A DNA stretch of 64,000 nucleotides from Pseudonocardia petroleophila (GTDB lineage: Bacteria; Actinomycetota; Actinomycetes; Mycobacteriales; Pseudonocardiaceae), in NCBI RefSeq assembly GCF_014235185.1, contig NZ_CP060131.1, positions 4,099,501-4,163,500 on the forward strand, given 5' to 3'. Made by a program: the position numbers and the translations under genes. Numbering within the stretch: position 1 is the stretch's first letter; each line of letters begins with the position of its first letter. This document shows, one piece after another, positions 8,321-17,120 of this stretch. The notes beneath the pieces were generated by a model. That model ran no database searches, was not told where the DNA came from, and saw nothing but the letters and a program-made list of their open reading frames with translations.

Positions 8321-9690
8321 GGGAGTGTCAGATGAACGGTGTAACCGGTCGTGATGGCTAGCTTCCGTTGCTGGGAACGATACGTCCGGCGAAGGTGATC
8401 GCGAAGGCGTTCAGCGCCGGCTTCCAGCGCATCGCCCACCGGGCCCGGCCCTTCCCGGTCGGGTCGAGCGCTCGGGTGACCAGGTAGAGGCACTTGAGCG
8501 CGGCCTGCTCGGTCGGGAAGTGGCCGCGGGCCTTGACCGCGCGCCGGTAGCGGGCGTTGATCGACTCGATCGCGTTCGTGGAGCAGATGACCTTCCGGAT
8601 CTCGACGTCGTAGTCGAGGAACGGCACGAACTCCGACCAAGGCGTTGCGCCACAACGCCACGATGGCCGGGTACTGCCCGCCCCAGGTCGCGGCGAACTC
8701 GGCGAACCGGTCCTCGGCGGCCGCCTCGGTGGGCGCGGTGTAGACCGGGCGCAGATCCCGCGCCATCTGTTCCCAGTAGCGGCGGGAGGCGTAGCGGAAG
8801 GTGTTGCGGATCAGGTGCAGCACACAGGCCTGGACCAGCGCGTGGGGCCACACGGTGGTGATCGACTCCGGGAGGCCTTTCAGGCCGTCGCAGACCACGA
8901 TGCAGGCGTCGACCACGCCGCGGTTCTTGATCTCGGTCAGGACGTGGAGCCAGTACTTCGCGCCCTCGCCGCCGTCGCCGGCCCAGATCCCGAGGATGTC
9001 GCGGTGCCCGTCCACGGTGACGCCGATGACGACGTAGAAGGGCCGGTTGGTGACCTGGCCGTCGCGGACCTTGATGTGGATGGCGTCGATGAACAGCACC
9101 GGGTAGACCGCGTCGAGCGGACGCTGGGCCCATTCGCCCAACTCGTCGAGGACCTTGTCGGTGATCCGCGAGATCGTGTCCTTGGAGACCTTCGCGCCGT
9201 AGACCTCGTCGAAATGCGCCGCCACCTCCCCGGTGGTCAGGCCGCGGGCGGTCAGCGACAACACGATCTCGTCGATGCCGTCCAGACGCCGTTGGCGCTT
9301 GCGCACGATGACCGGGTCGAAGCTGGCGTCCCGGTCACGGGGCACCTCGATCTGCACCGGCCCGATCTCGGTCAGCACCGTCTTGACGCGAGTCCCGTTG
9401 CGGGAGTTGGGGTTCTCCTGCCCGGCCCGGTCGTGGCGGTCATAGCCCAGGTGCTCGGTCATCTCCGCCTCCAGTGCGGTCTCGAGCACCGTCTTCGTCA
9501 ACCCGGTAAGCAGACCGCCCGGGCCGACAAGCTCCACCCCCTCGGCCCGGGCTGCTTCCACCAACTGCTGGGCGAGCTGCTGCTGATCAATCCGATCCGG
9601 CACAGGCTCGATCGTCTCGGTCATTGCTGATCCCTCCCCCGAGCTGCGCTCGGCGTGTCGGACCAGTTACACCGTTCGTCGGACAGTCCC
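8321..9690 (-). mobile_element. IS256-family insertion sequence nested in IS481
   Basis: 1370 bp with 25-bp terminal inverted repeats starting GGGA-TGTC (GGGAGTGTC left, GGGACTGTC right), three mismatches, and a perfect 8-bp target duplication. It sits 5 bp inside the end of IS481. Confidence 0.9.
8358..9624 (-). pseudogene. IS256-family transposase, frameshifted
   Basis: Mutator-type DDE transposase. The first frame (from ATG 9624) carries the DAIHIKVRDG, CDGLKGLPE and HLIRNTFRYA blocks. At about 8639-8642 an extra base (AACGCCTTGG where AACGCCTGG is expected) shifts the frame. The remaining C-terminal part, FLDYDVEIRKVICSTNAIES, with the final catalytic Glu, continues in another frame to 8358. 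The product is therefore split and this copy is probably inactive, unless programmed slippage or a sequencing error is involved. Confidence 0.85.
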
Positions 9691-10678
9691 AGCTGTACTG
9701 ATCGGACAGGTTAGTCAATCTGGTGATCGGTGGGTGTCCGCCGCAGGCGGTGTGGGGTCGGTGATGGTCGTACTCGTGAATCCAGCCCGGTAGGGCTTTG
9801 CGGCGGTGGGTTTCGCTGGCGTAGAGCCGGCGGAACGCCCATCCCTCGACCAGGGTCCGATGGAACCGTTCGACCTTGCCGTTGGTCTGCGGGCGGTAGG
9901 GGCGGGTGCGGCGGTGGCGGATCTCAAGCTCGGCGCAGGCCTCGCGCCACAGGTGTGAGCGGTAGCAGGCGCCGTTGTCGGTCAGGACCGCCCGGACGGT
10001 GACGTGGCGGGCGGCGAACCAGGCCACTGCCCGGTGCAGCACGGCGACCGCGGTGGCGGCGGTTTCGTCGTCGCACATCTCGGTGTAAGCGACGCGGGAG
10101 TGGTCGTCCAGGACGGTGTGCAGGTAGCCGGTGCCCATCTTGGGATGGTGGTGACGGTTGCGCGGCTTGCCCGGGGTCGCGGCCCGATGACGCTTGCCTT
10201 GGGCGCGTCCGACGAAGCGCCATCCGCCGCCGTCGGGGATGTTGCCCAGCTTCTTCACATCCACGTGGGCCAGGTCGCCGGGGTGGGGATGTTCGTAGCG
10301 GCGCACAGGTTCCCCGGTGGCCCGGTCCAGGTGGGAGAGCCGGTTGATCCGGCACGAGGTCAGGATGCGGTGCACCGTGGAGGTCGACAGCCCCAGGATC
10401 GCGGCGATTCCGACCGGCCCCAGGCGTTGCTTCCAGCGCAGGTGCACGACCTTGCGCACCGCCGGGGCCGGCGTCGCGCAGGGTGAGTGGTGCGGGCGGG
10501 AGGACCGGTCTTGCATGCCGGCCTCGCCCTCGCAGGCGTACCGGTCGGCCCAGCGTTTCGCCGTCGGCCAGGACACCTGGAACCGTTCCGCAGCCCGGGC
10601 GACGGGCCAGTCCTGCTCGACGACCAGCTTCCCCAGCCGTAGTCGTGCGGTCGGGGTCAGCGCGGCGTTAGCGTGCAC
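9587..10678 (-). CDS. IS481-family transposase
   Basis: Integrase-core (rve) transposase with an N-terminal helix-turn-helix (LVVEQDWPVARAAERFQVSWPTAKRW) and a DDE core. The DDE core has DLAHVDVKKLG, then LTDNGACYRS, then RPYRPQTNGKVERFHRTL. GTG 10678 is chosen, with GGAGG eight bases upstream. The normal stop was supplied by flanking target DNA (TAG in the CCTAGC duplication). IS256 insertion removed it, so the frame now reads through the IS256 tip and adds about 36 foreign residues after LSDQYS. The catalytic part is intact; activity of the extended protein is uncertain. Confidence 0.85.
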   Translation of the reverse strand: MHANAALTPTARLRLGKLVVEQDWPVARAAERFQVSWPTAKRWADRYACEGEAGMQDRSSRPHHSPCATPAPAVRKVVHLRWKQRLGPVGIAAILGLSTSTVHRILTSCRINRLSHLDRATGEPVRRYEHPHPGDLAHVDVKKLGNIPDGGGWRFVGRAQGKRHRAATPGKPRNRHHHPKMGTGYLHTVLDDHSRVAYTEMCDDETAATAVAVLHRAVAWFAARHVTVRAVLTDNGACYRSHLWREACAELEIRHRRTRPYRPQTNGKVERFHRTLVEGWAFRRLYASETHRRKALPGWIHEYDHHRPHTACGGHPPITRLTNLSDQYSWDCPTNGVTGPTRRAQLGGGISNDRDDRACAGSD

Positions 10679-10873
10679 GGTGAGGACCTCCTGGGTCGTG
10701 GTGTGGGTGCCGTCAGACAGCTCCACACCACCCCAGGGGGTCCTCACCTATCAAGATCAGTCAGACCGTGTCGTCACACGACCTCGACCAACGTCTCCGA
10801 TCAGTACACCTAGCGCTCGGTTGGAACCACCGGGACTGCCCAGACTTTGGTTGACCCAGTTTCGGTAGGTGGG

Positions 10874-11740
10874 TCAGGCTGCGTGGGCGGTGTTGAGCAG
10901 TGTCTCGAACTCGATCGGGGTCAGTCGTCCGAGGCCTTGTTGGCGGCGTCGGCGGTTGTAGGTGGTCTCGATCCAGGACACGATCGCCAGCCGCAGCTCG
11001 GCGCGGGTGGCCCAGCGTCTGCGGTTCAGGACGTTCTTTTGCAGCAAGCTGAAGAACGACTCCATTGCGGCGTTGTCGGCACAGGTTCCGACGCGACCCA
11101 TCGAGCCGCGTAGTCGGGCGGCGCGGAGTTCGCGCTGGTAGGCGTGTGACCGGAATTGGCTGCCTCGGTCGGAGTGCACGATCGTCGCCGCCGAGGTTCC
11201 GCGCAGCGCCACCGCGTTGCGCAGCGCGGTGACCGCCAGCGCGGAGGTCATACGAGCGTCGATCGAGTAGCCCACGATCCGCTTGGAACAGGCGTCTTTG
11301 ATCGCGCAGAGATAGATCTTGCCCTCGCCGGTGGGGTGCTCGGTGATGTCGGTCAGCCACAGCTGGTTCGGTCGCGCCGCGGTGAACTCGCGTCGCACGA
11401 GGTCATCGTGCACCGGTGGTCCGGGCCGGCGCTGGCGGCCGCGTCGGCGGGCGTGAGTCGACCACAGCTGCTGCAGCGTGCACAGCCGGCTGACTCGATT
11501 GCGCGAGGCTGCCCAGCCCTGCGCAGCGAGTTCGTCGGCGATGAACCGGTAGCCGAACTCGGGGTCGTCGTGGTGGACATCGATCGCGGCGTTGATCAGA
11601 TAAGCGTCGTCGTAGTCACGATCGCTGACCGGCTTTGCTTTCCACTGGTAGAAGGCCTGTTTGGAGAAACCCAGCACCCGGCAGGTCACCGCGACCGGGA
11701 TCTTGTCGTCGGCGAGGTCGAGGACCAGCGGGTACATCAT
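10874..11740 (-). CDS. IS3-family transposase OrfB
   Basis: Integrase-core subunit (288 aa). The DDE residues are in LWLTDITEHPT, IVHSDRGSQFRS and AAMESFFSLLQKNVL; an HTH_21-like region precedes them. The start overlaps the OrfA stop by ATGA (11737-11740), so OrfB is translated by coupling and not by the -1 frameshift common in this family. No disruption is visible, so the element may be active. Confidence 0.9.
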   Translation of the reverse strand: MMYPLVLDLADDKIPVAVTCRVLGFSKQAFYQWKAKPVSDRDYDDAYLINAAIDVHHDDPEFGYRFIADELAAQGWAASRNRVSRLCTLQQLWSTHARRRGRQRRPGPPVHDDLVRREFTAARPNQLWLTDITEHPTGEGKIYLCAIKDACSKRIVGYSIDARMTSALAVTALRNAVALRGTSAATIVHSDRGSQFRSHAYQRELRAARLRGSMGRVGTCADNAAMESFFSLLQKNVLNRRRWATRAELRLAIVSWIETTYNRRRRQQGLGRLTPIEFETLLNTAHAA

Positions 11741-12081
11741 TTTGGGAGGACGTCGCGGGCGAAGTAGGCCGTCGCGCGGCGCAGGATCTCGTTCTCCTGC
11801 TCGAGCTGCTTGGTCCGGCGGCGCAGCTCGCGGTTCTCGGCCTCTAGATCACCCGAGCGGCTGCCGTGGGCCGGAGCCGAGGACGAGGCGGCCTGGGCAG
11901 GCAGGCCGTTCTCGCGGTCGGCGATCCTCAACCATCGGTTCAGACACGACTCTGAGATCCCGAAGCTGCGCGCGACCTGGGCCATCGACTGGTCGCCCTG
12001 ACGGGCGACCGCGATCACATCACGTCGGAACTCGGCCGGGAACGGCTTGGGCACGATGACGATCCTTCCAGCGAGGACCAC
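11737..12081 (-). CDS. IS3-family transposase OrfA
   Basis: DNA-binding subunit (114 aa) with an HTH_Tnp_1 domain (FPAEFRRDVIAVARQGDQSM, VARSFGISESCLNRWLR) and a C-terminal leucine-zipper-like coiled coil (LEAENRELRRRTKQLEQENE). The true start may be a GTG a few codons inside (VPKPFPAEF), the usual family N-terminus. Confidence 0.88.
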   Translation of the reverse strand: MVLAGRIVIVPKPFPAEFRRDVIAVARQGDQSMAQVARSFGISESCLNRWLRIADRENGLPAQAASSSAPAHGSRSGDLEAENRELRRRTKQLEQENEILRRATAYFARDVLPK

Positions 12082-12125
12082 GTCCTCACAGGTCAGGAGT
12101 CAACCGAACCCTGGGCAGTCCCACC

Positions 12126-12305
12126 TCTCAGCACGTCGCGTCGACGCTCCTGCGTCGCCCCTGGACGACCCACTCGACACGCCCGCAGCACAGGCCATGT
12201 GACGTGCCCCGGCTTCCCGGACGGTCGGGGTTGGGTGGCTGTGATGTCGCTGCGTTCTCGTCGAGGGGGTCAGCAGACCCGATCAGGGTCGATTGGGATG
12301 AGCCG
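12126..12305. other. Unassigned DNA between IS3 and the truncated ISL3 copy
   Basis: About 180 bases of former cargo; no gene, tRNA or strong hairpin seen. Confidence 0.5.
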
Positions 12306-12470
12306 CGAAGGCGGTCAGGTCAGGGCGGCCGAAGCCGGCCGGCGGGGTAGCGTCGGACACGTCGAGGTCTTTCGGATGGATGGCGTAGGAACCTCCGTCG
12401 TCGGGAGACCTCGACGTCTATCTGCGGAACGACGCGCCCGGCCGACCTACACCCTCATCTGGGAAGAGCC
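12306..12470 (-). mobile_element. Truncated second ISL3 copy (right end of composite element)
   Basis: 165 bp aligning without gaps to 6090-6254 of the complete copy with four substitutions (about 97.6% identical). It includes the terminal repeat and the first 18 or so transposase codons. The rest of the copy is missing. It is in direct orientation relative to the complete copy. Confidence 0.88.
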
Positions 12471-12478
12471 CGGAAACG
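12471..12478. repeat. 8-bp target site duplication, right copy
   Basis: CGGAAACG, identical to 4808-4815; marks the true outer right boundary of the composite element. Confidence 0.88.
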
Positions 12479-12730
12479 GCGGCGGCGGTAACAACGGCGG
12501 CGGCGGAAACGGCAGCGGTAGCAACGGCGGCGGTAGCAACGGCGGCGGCGGTGACGACGGCACCGGCGGCGATGACGACGGGACCGGCGGCGATGATGAC
12601 GGCACCGGCGGCGATGATGACGGCACCGGCGGCGATGACGACGGGACCGACCCGGATGACGGCGGCGGGACCGACCCGACGACGGCACCGACCCCGGTGA
12701 CGGCACCGACCCCGGTGACGACGACGGGGC
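12472..12730 (+). repeat. Gly/Asn then Gly/Asp coding tandem repeats, right half
   Basis: GGCGGC-rich units turning into a 15-bp GGCGATGACGACGGN-type unit (protein GGDDDGT) repeated four times. Prone to slippage; the two frame changes lie within or just after it. Confidence 0.75.
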
Positions 12731-13564
12731 ACCGATCCCGGCGACGGCGAGCCGGCCTACGTGGCCTGCGTGGTGAGCGTGGGCGTGACGCAGACCGCGA
12801 CCACGGTGACCGGGACGTCCGCCAACGACACCATCGACTGCACCAACGCCACCGGCGGCAAGACGATCACCGGCGGCGACGGCAACGACACCATCACCGG
12901 CACGGTCTACGACGACGACATCAGCGGGGGCGCCGGCAACGACACCCTCACCGGTGGGCCGGGCGAGGACACGATCAACCCCGGTGAGGGCGAGGACACG
13001 GTGACCCTGTCCGACCAGGCGCCGAACCCGTTCCCGGGTGCGGCCCGGGCCGCGGCCCGCACCGCCGCTCCGATCGGGGCGCCGCTCGTCGACGCCTCGA
13101 CCGACGCGCCGGCGGCGACCGAGCCTGCGGCGGACGCACCGGCCGCAGAGCCGGTCCCGGACGTGGCACCCGCCACGGACGACACGGCGATCGGGACACC
13201 GGAGCCCACCGTGGCCCCGGAGCCCCTCGAGGTCCCGGCCGTCGAAGAGGTGCAGGGCCCGGACGTGGCTCCCGCCACGGACGACGCGCCCGCACCTGTC
13301 GAGGCACCTGCGCCGGACGACTCACCGGCCCCGGCCGAGTCCCCGGCCCCGGCTGAGTCCCCGGTCCCGGACGAGTCCCCGGTCCCGGACGAGTCCCCGG
13401 CGACGGCACCGTCCACGGACGAGGCCGTCACCCCGGCCGAGGACGAGGTGGCCGTCGCCCCCGAGGAGGAGGCGGACACCGCCACCGAGGACGAGGACGT
13501 GCAGGTCGAGACCGACCAGGTCGAGACCGTGCAGGACGAGTCCGGCCAGGACGACGACATCTAG
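12479..13564 (+). pseudogene. DUF6777/RTX surface-protein gene, 3' part
   Basis: Resumes the gene broken at 4815: joining 4815 to 12479 restores the Gly-Asn reading frame exactly. A Gly/Asp repeat (GGDDDGT units, 12540-12660) is followed by AYVACVVSVGVTQTATTV. Then come two clear RTX-type nonapeptides (GGDGNDTIT, GGAGNDTLT, plus degenerate GGPGEDTIN), which usually bind calcium. The end is a long Pro/Glu/Ala/Asp tail with repeated SPAPAESP/SPVPDESP units, ending at a TAG at 13562. The RTX part is in a different frame from the Gly repeat: two apparent single-base losses at about 12677 and 12728 disrupt it. A GTG at 12761 could start the RTX part alone. Likely an exported, cell-wall or extracellular protein before disruption. 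Confidence 0.65.
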
Positions 13565-13676
13565 CACCGGGCCGGCGTCCACCGCCGGTGCACGACGGCA
13601 CCGCGGCTCCGACCCCCGCACAGGGGGCCGGGGCCGCAGTGCTGTGCGACGTCCCGAGGTTCCGGAGTCCGAACAG

Positions 13677-13820
13677 GGCGGTTTCGGCTACGTCGACCTC
13701 GACGGCGACGGCCACACCGCGACCACCCGGCTCGACTCGAACGGCGACGGTGAGCCGGACACGGTCCCGGTCGACGTCGACGGGGACTTCGCCGACGACG
13801 TGGCGGCGTCCGGCAACACC
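13677..13820 (+). pseudogene. Fragment with DxDGDG calcium-loop-like motifs
   Basis: One frame reads GFGYVDLDGDGHTATTRLDS, then NGDGEPDTVPVDVDGDFADD. These are three DxD/NGD-type loops like those in dockerin or thrombospondin-type-3 repeats. No start or ribosome site in this frame, and the natural-looking end (VVAPQS stop at 13845) is in another frame. Probably a decayed piece of a secreted calcium-binding protein related to the upstream RTX gene. Weak call. Confidence 0.35.
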
Positions 13821-13851
13821 CCCGGTCGTCGCCCCGCAGTCCTGAGGCCGA

Positions 13852-15069
13852 TCACCCCCGGCCGACCGATCCGGTCGGCCAGGTGGTGCGGTGGTCGGCC
13901 AGCTCGAGGATCGCCCGCGCGTCGTCGACCGGCGGGTAGATCCACTCGGAGTTGACCGTCTGCTTGGTCTTCTTGGCCTCGGCGCCGGTCTGCGCGACCG
14001 CCCGGTCCCAGCCCAGGCTCAGGACCGCGCCGTAGGGGCCCAGGTCCAGGCAGGTCACGTAGGGGTCCGGGGCGAACGGGACCCGGGGGAGACCCAGGAG
14101 GTCGGCCGCGACGTTGGCGCCGGCGAACTTCCCCTGCGGCACGGCGTGCTGGCAGCTCTGCATCACCACGTGCCCGTCCTCGAGGGTCGCGGCCGCGGTG
14201 TCGCCCGCGGCGTACACCCCGTCGACCCCGGTGACGCGGAAGTGCTCGTCGACCTCGAGGCGGCCGAGGGCGTCGCGGGGGCCGGGGACGAGCTCGGTGA
14301 GGGTGCTGGCGCGCATGCCCGCGGTCCAGACCACGGTGCGGGTCGGGATCACGGTGCCGTCGGACAGGGTCGCGCTCGCGTCGTCGAGCGACGCCAGCGA
14401 GGTGCCGAGAGCGACCTCGACGCCGGCGTGCCCCAGCGCGGCGAGGATCTCCGGGCGCGGGCCGGGGCCCAGCTCCGGGCCGACGGCGTCGGCGCGCTCG
14501 ACGAGCACCACCCGCACGGGCTCCCCTCCGGCGACCTCGCGCAGCCGGGCCGGCAGCTCGGTGACGATCTCGATGCCGGTGAACCCGCCGCCGACGACCA
14601 CCGCGGTGAACCGCTCGGCCCCGTCCGGCCGGCCCGCGAGCCGCCCGATGTGCGACGCGAGGCGGGCCGCGGCGGGCATGGTGTCGACGTCGAACAGGTG
14701 CTCCGCGCCCTGCACCGGCGGCGTCAGCACCCGGGAGCCCGCGGCGAGGACGAGGCGGTCGTAGGACAGCTCCAGCGGCGAGCCGTCGCGGCCTAGCGCG
14801 GCGACGGCGCGTCCGTCGGTGTCGATGCCGGTGACGGTCGCGGCGATCCGGCGGACGCCGATCGGGCCGAGCACCCGGTCGAGCGCGACCCGCATGCGCT
14901 CCGGGTCCGCCTCGTACAGGCGCGGGCGGATGACCAGGTCGTCACCGGGGGCGACCAGGGTCACCCGCACCGCCTCCTCGGGCGCCCCGGCCCGCCGTCG
15001 CGCACGGACCGCTGCCGCTGCGGCCCAGACCCCCGCGAAACCGCCACCGATGATCAGGACATCAGACAT
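13852..15069 (-). CDS. NAD(P)/FAD-dependent oxidoreductase, NDH-2 type
   Basis: Two-dinucleotide-fold flavoprotein (405 aa). FAD-binding GGGFAGVWAAA is at 8-18, the second glycine motif VVVGGGFTGIEIVTEL at about 170-185, and the FAD-closing motif GVYAAGDTAA near 300. The layout is that of type II NADH:quinone dehydrogenases, which pass electrons from NADH to quinone at the membrane surface without proton pumping. Start ATG 15069 with GGAG eight bases upstream. It lies 52 bp after an Rrf2-type regulator, same direction, so probably one operon controlled by it. A ferredoxin- or nitroreductase-type role is possible. Confidence 0.82.
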   Translation of the reverse strand: MSDVLIIGGGFAGVWAAAAAVRARRRAGAPEEAVRVTLVAPGDDLVIRPRLYEADPERMRVALDRVLGPIGVRRIAATVTGIDTDGRAVAALGRDGSPLELSYDRLVLAAGSRVLTPPVQGAEHLFDVDTMPAAARLASHIGRLAGRPDGAERFTAVVVGGGFTGIEIVTELPARLREVAGGEPVRVVLVERADAVGPELGPGPRPEILAALGHAGVEVALGTSLASLDDASATLSDGTVIPTRTVVWTAGMRASTLTELVPGPRDALGRLEVDEHFRVTGVDGVYAAGDTAAATLEDGHVVMQSCQHAVPQGKFAGANVAADLLGLPRVPFAPDPYVTCLDLGPYGAVLSLGWDRAVAQTGAEAKKTKQTVNSEWIYPPVDDARAILELADHRTTWPTGSVGRG

Positions 15070-15121
15070 CCGGAATCTCCCTCCACGTCGGGCGCGTCGG
15101 TGCGCCCCGTGCTCGCGCCGG

Positions 15122-15607
15122 TCAGTCCACCGGCTGACGTCCGTACGCCCGTCGGGTCGCGTCGCGGGCGCCGGGGGCGTGGCGGTCGGCCTCGTCCCGG
15201 ACGTCGGCGACCGTCTGCCCGGCCAGCTCGCGCCGCCACGCGAGCTCGGCCCGGCGCATCGACGCACTGATCGCGCACGGTGCGTCGAACGCGGACCGCG
15301 GCAGGTCCCCGCCCACTCCCTGCTGCCGGATCTCGGTGCAGCGGAAGGCGTCCTGCGTGCCCTCGACGGCGACCACGACGTCCATCAGGCTGATCGACGC
15401 GGCCGGCCGCGCCAGCCGGAACCCACCCCGCGCCCCGGGCGTCGACTCGAGGATCCCGGCCCGGGCCAGCGCCTGGAGCTGCTTGTTCAGGTACGGCGCC
15501 GGGAGGTCGTGCCCGGTCGCCAGCTGTGCCACGGTGACCGGCTCCTCGTCGTCGAGCCAGGCCAGCGTCAGGAGCACGTGCAGCGTCCACTCGACACCCT
15601 GACCCAT
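15122..15607 (-). CDS. Rrf2-family transcriptional regulator
   Basis: 161 aa with an N-terminal winged helix (WTLHVLLTLAWL, VTVAQLATGHDLPAPYLNKQLQALARAGIL) and the wing STPGARGGFRLARP, typical of Rrf2/NsrR/IscR proteins. The C-terminal half has only two cysteines (RCTEIRQQ and DAPCAIS) instead of the three-cysteine Fe-S set, so cluster binding is doubtful. I start at ATG 15607; an ATG at 15628 would add seven residues. It precedes the NDH-2-like gene and is divergent from the APC permease, and may regulate both. Redox or NO sensing is inference. Confidence 0.82.
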   Translation of the reverse strand: MGQGVEWTLHVLLTLAWLDDEEPVTVAQLATGHDLPAPYLNKQLQALARAGILESTPGARGGFRLARPAASISLMDVVVAVEGTQDAFRCTEIRQQGVGGDLPRSAFDAPCAISASMRRAELAWRRELAGQTVADVRDEADRHAPGARDATRRAYGRQPVD

Positions 15608-15689
15608 GCGCACGACGAAACCGTACAACCTGGATACGTGATGTCAAGAAAACGTCGTTCGTCACATCCGACCCGTACGGTCGTCCCTC

Positions 15690-17117
15690 ATGTCGGACTC
15701 CGCCGCCGAGGCCACCCTCGATCGCCACGAGCTCAAGCGGTCCATCACGGCCAAGCAGCTCTACTTCTACGTGGTCGGGGACGTGCTCGGCTCGGGCATC
15801 TACGTCCTGATCGGCCTGGTGGCCGCGGCCGTCGGGGGCGCGTTCTGGATCGCGTTCCTGGCCGGGGTCGCGGTCGCGACCGTCACCGGCCTCGCCTACG
15901 CCGAGCTGGTCACCAAGTACCCGCAGGCCGCGGGCGCCTCCCTCTACGTCAACAAGGCGTTCCGGTCGCCGGTGCTCACGTTCTTCATCACCATCTGCAT
16001 GCTGTCGGCCAACATGGCCGCCGTCGGCTCGCTGGCGTCGGGCTTCGTCCGCTACTTCGCCGGGGTCGTGGGGCTGCCGGAGGACGCGATCATCCCGACG
16101 ATGCTGATCGCGCTGGCCTTCGTCACCCTGATCACGCTGATCAACCTGATCGGGATCAGCGAGTCCGTCGTGGCGAACGTGGTCATGACGTTCATCGAGC
16201 TGAGCGGCCTGGTCATCGTCATGGTCATCGGGCTGGTCGCGCTGTTCACCGGCATCGGCGACCCGTCGGTGCTCACGCAGTTCAGCGTCGAGGGCGGCGC
16301 GGGCAGCCAGGCGATCGCGGTCGTGGCGGGCGTGTCGCTCGCGTTCTTCGCCATGACCGGGTTCGAGAACGCCGCCAACGTCGCCGAGGAGACGATCGAC
16401 CCGTCGCGGGCGTTCCCGCGGGCGCTGATCGGCGGCATGCTCACCGCCGGGGTGGTCTACGTCCTGGTCTCGCTGTCGGCCGCGCTGGCCGTGCCGATCG
16501 AGACCCTGTCCGGCAACACGCTGCTCGAGGTGGTCCGGGCGGGGATCCTGCCGATCTCGGTGGGCGTCATGCTGGTCGTGTTCGGCCTCATCGCGATGAT
16601 CGCGATCAGCAACACCGCGCTGGTCACCGTCGTCGCCCAGTCCCGGATCCTCTACGGCATGGCCCGCGAGAACGTGGTGCCCGGCGTGTTCTCCACGGTG
16701 CACCCCACCCGGCGCAGCCCGTACGTGGCGCTGCTGTTCGGAGCCGCGGTCGTGGGCACGCTGCTGGTGATCGGCGCGCTGATCCAGCTCGGCGGCTCCG
16801 ACCTCGACATCGTCGACCGCCTGGCCACCATCACCGTGGTGTTCCTGCTGTTCATCTACGCGCTGGTGATCGTCGCCTGCCTGAAGCTGCGCGGGCAGGA
16901 CGAGACGCCGGACACCTACCGCGCCAACACGCCGCTGCTCGTCCTCGGGATCGTCGGCAACCTGGTCGTCCTCGTCTACACCGTCCTCGACGACCCGGGT
17001 TCGCTGCTGTGGGTGGCCGGGCTGCTCGCCGTCGGCCTGGTCCTGTTCCTGGTCCAGCGCTACACCGGCGGCCGGCGGACCCCCGTCGTCACCCCCACGA
17101 CCGACAAGGAGCTCTGA
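15690..17117 (+). CDS. APC-family amino acid permease
   Basis: Inner-membrane transporter (475 aa) with about twelve hydrophobic helices. The first helix has the APC signature GDVLGSGIYVLIGLV (residues about 29-43) and helix 6 has FFAMTGFENAANVAEE. Many close homologues carry amino acids or polyamines by proton symport; substrate not readable. A UspA gene follows 3 bp after the stop and is probably cotranscribed; permease-plus-Usp pairs are common in actinobacteria. Confidence 0.88.
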   Translation: MSDSAAEATLDRHELKRSITAKQLYFYVVGDVLGSGIYVLIGLVAAAVGGAFWIAFLAGVAVATVTGLAYAELVTKYPQAAGASLYVNKAFRSPVLTFFITICMLSANMAAVGSLASGFVRYFAGVVGLPEDAIIPTMLIALAFVTLITLINLIGISESVVANVVMTFIELSGLVIVMVIGLVALFTGIGDPSVLTQFSVEGGAGSQAIAVVAGVSLAFFAMTGFENAANVAEETIDPSRAFPRALIGGMLTAGVVYVLVSLSAALAVPIETLSGNTLLEVVRAGILPISVGVMLVVFGLIAMIAISNTALVTVVAQSRILYGMARENVVPGVFSTVHPTRRSPYVALLFGAAVVGTLLVIGALIQLGGSDLDIVDRLATITVVFLLFIYALVIVACLKLRGQDETPDTYRANTPLLVLGIVGNLVVLVYTVLDDPGSLLWVAGLLAVGLVLFLVQRYTGGRRTPVVTPTTDKEL

Positions 17118-17120
17118 GCC

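Larger units (their letters stand above)
8316..10808 (-). mobile_element. IS481-family insertion sequence (interrupted by IS256)
   Basis: Ends read TGTACTGATCGGA on both sides (left at 9694, right ending at 10808). A 5-bp tip (TGTAC, 8316-8320) is separated from the body by the IS256 insertion. The 6-bp target duplication CCTAGC flanks the outer ends. Net element about 1.1 kb. Confidence 0.87.
10829..12125 (-). mobile_element. IS3-family insertion sequence with 3-bp target duplication
   Basis: Element 10832-12122 with terminal inverted repeats GGGACTGCCCAG followed by a conserved GGTTGAC block. It is flanked by ACC on both sides (10829-10831 and 12123-12125), a 3-bp duplication normal for IS3. 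It lies 23 bp from the IS481 end. Two overlapping reading frames encode OrfA and OrfB. Confidence 0.9.
4816..12470. mobile_element. ISL3-ended composite element (7.65 kb) inserted in the DUF6777/RTX gene
   Basis: Left end is the left terminal repeat of a complete ISL3 copy (4816-6254); right end is a truncated second copy (12306-12470) that keeps the other terminal repeat. Both copies point the same way. The outermost ends are flanked by the same 8-bp duplication CGGAAACG, while the inner end of the complete copy (6254) is not. Hence the whole block behaves as one insertion, either a composite transposon or an original ISL3 that later gained internal DNA by recombination. Cargo: tRNA 3' remnant, monooxygenase and GlxA regulator genes, then later IS481, IS256 and IS3 insertions. 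Removing those three gives about 3.9 kb. Confidence 0.78.

Noticed and set aside
13588-13845. 85-aa Thr/Arg/Ser-rich protein starting at 13588
   Set aside because: Its sequence is the frame-shifted shadow of the DxDGDG segment; no domain, no ribosome site.
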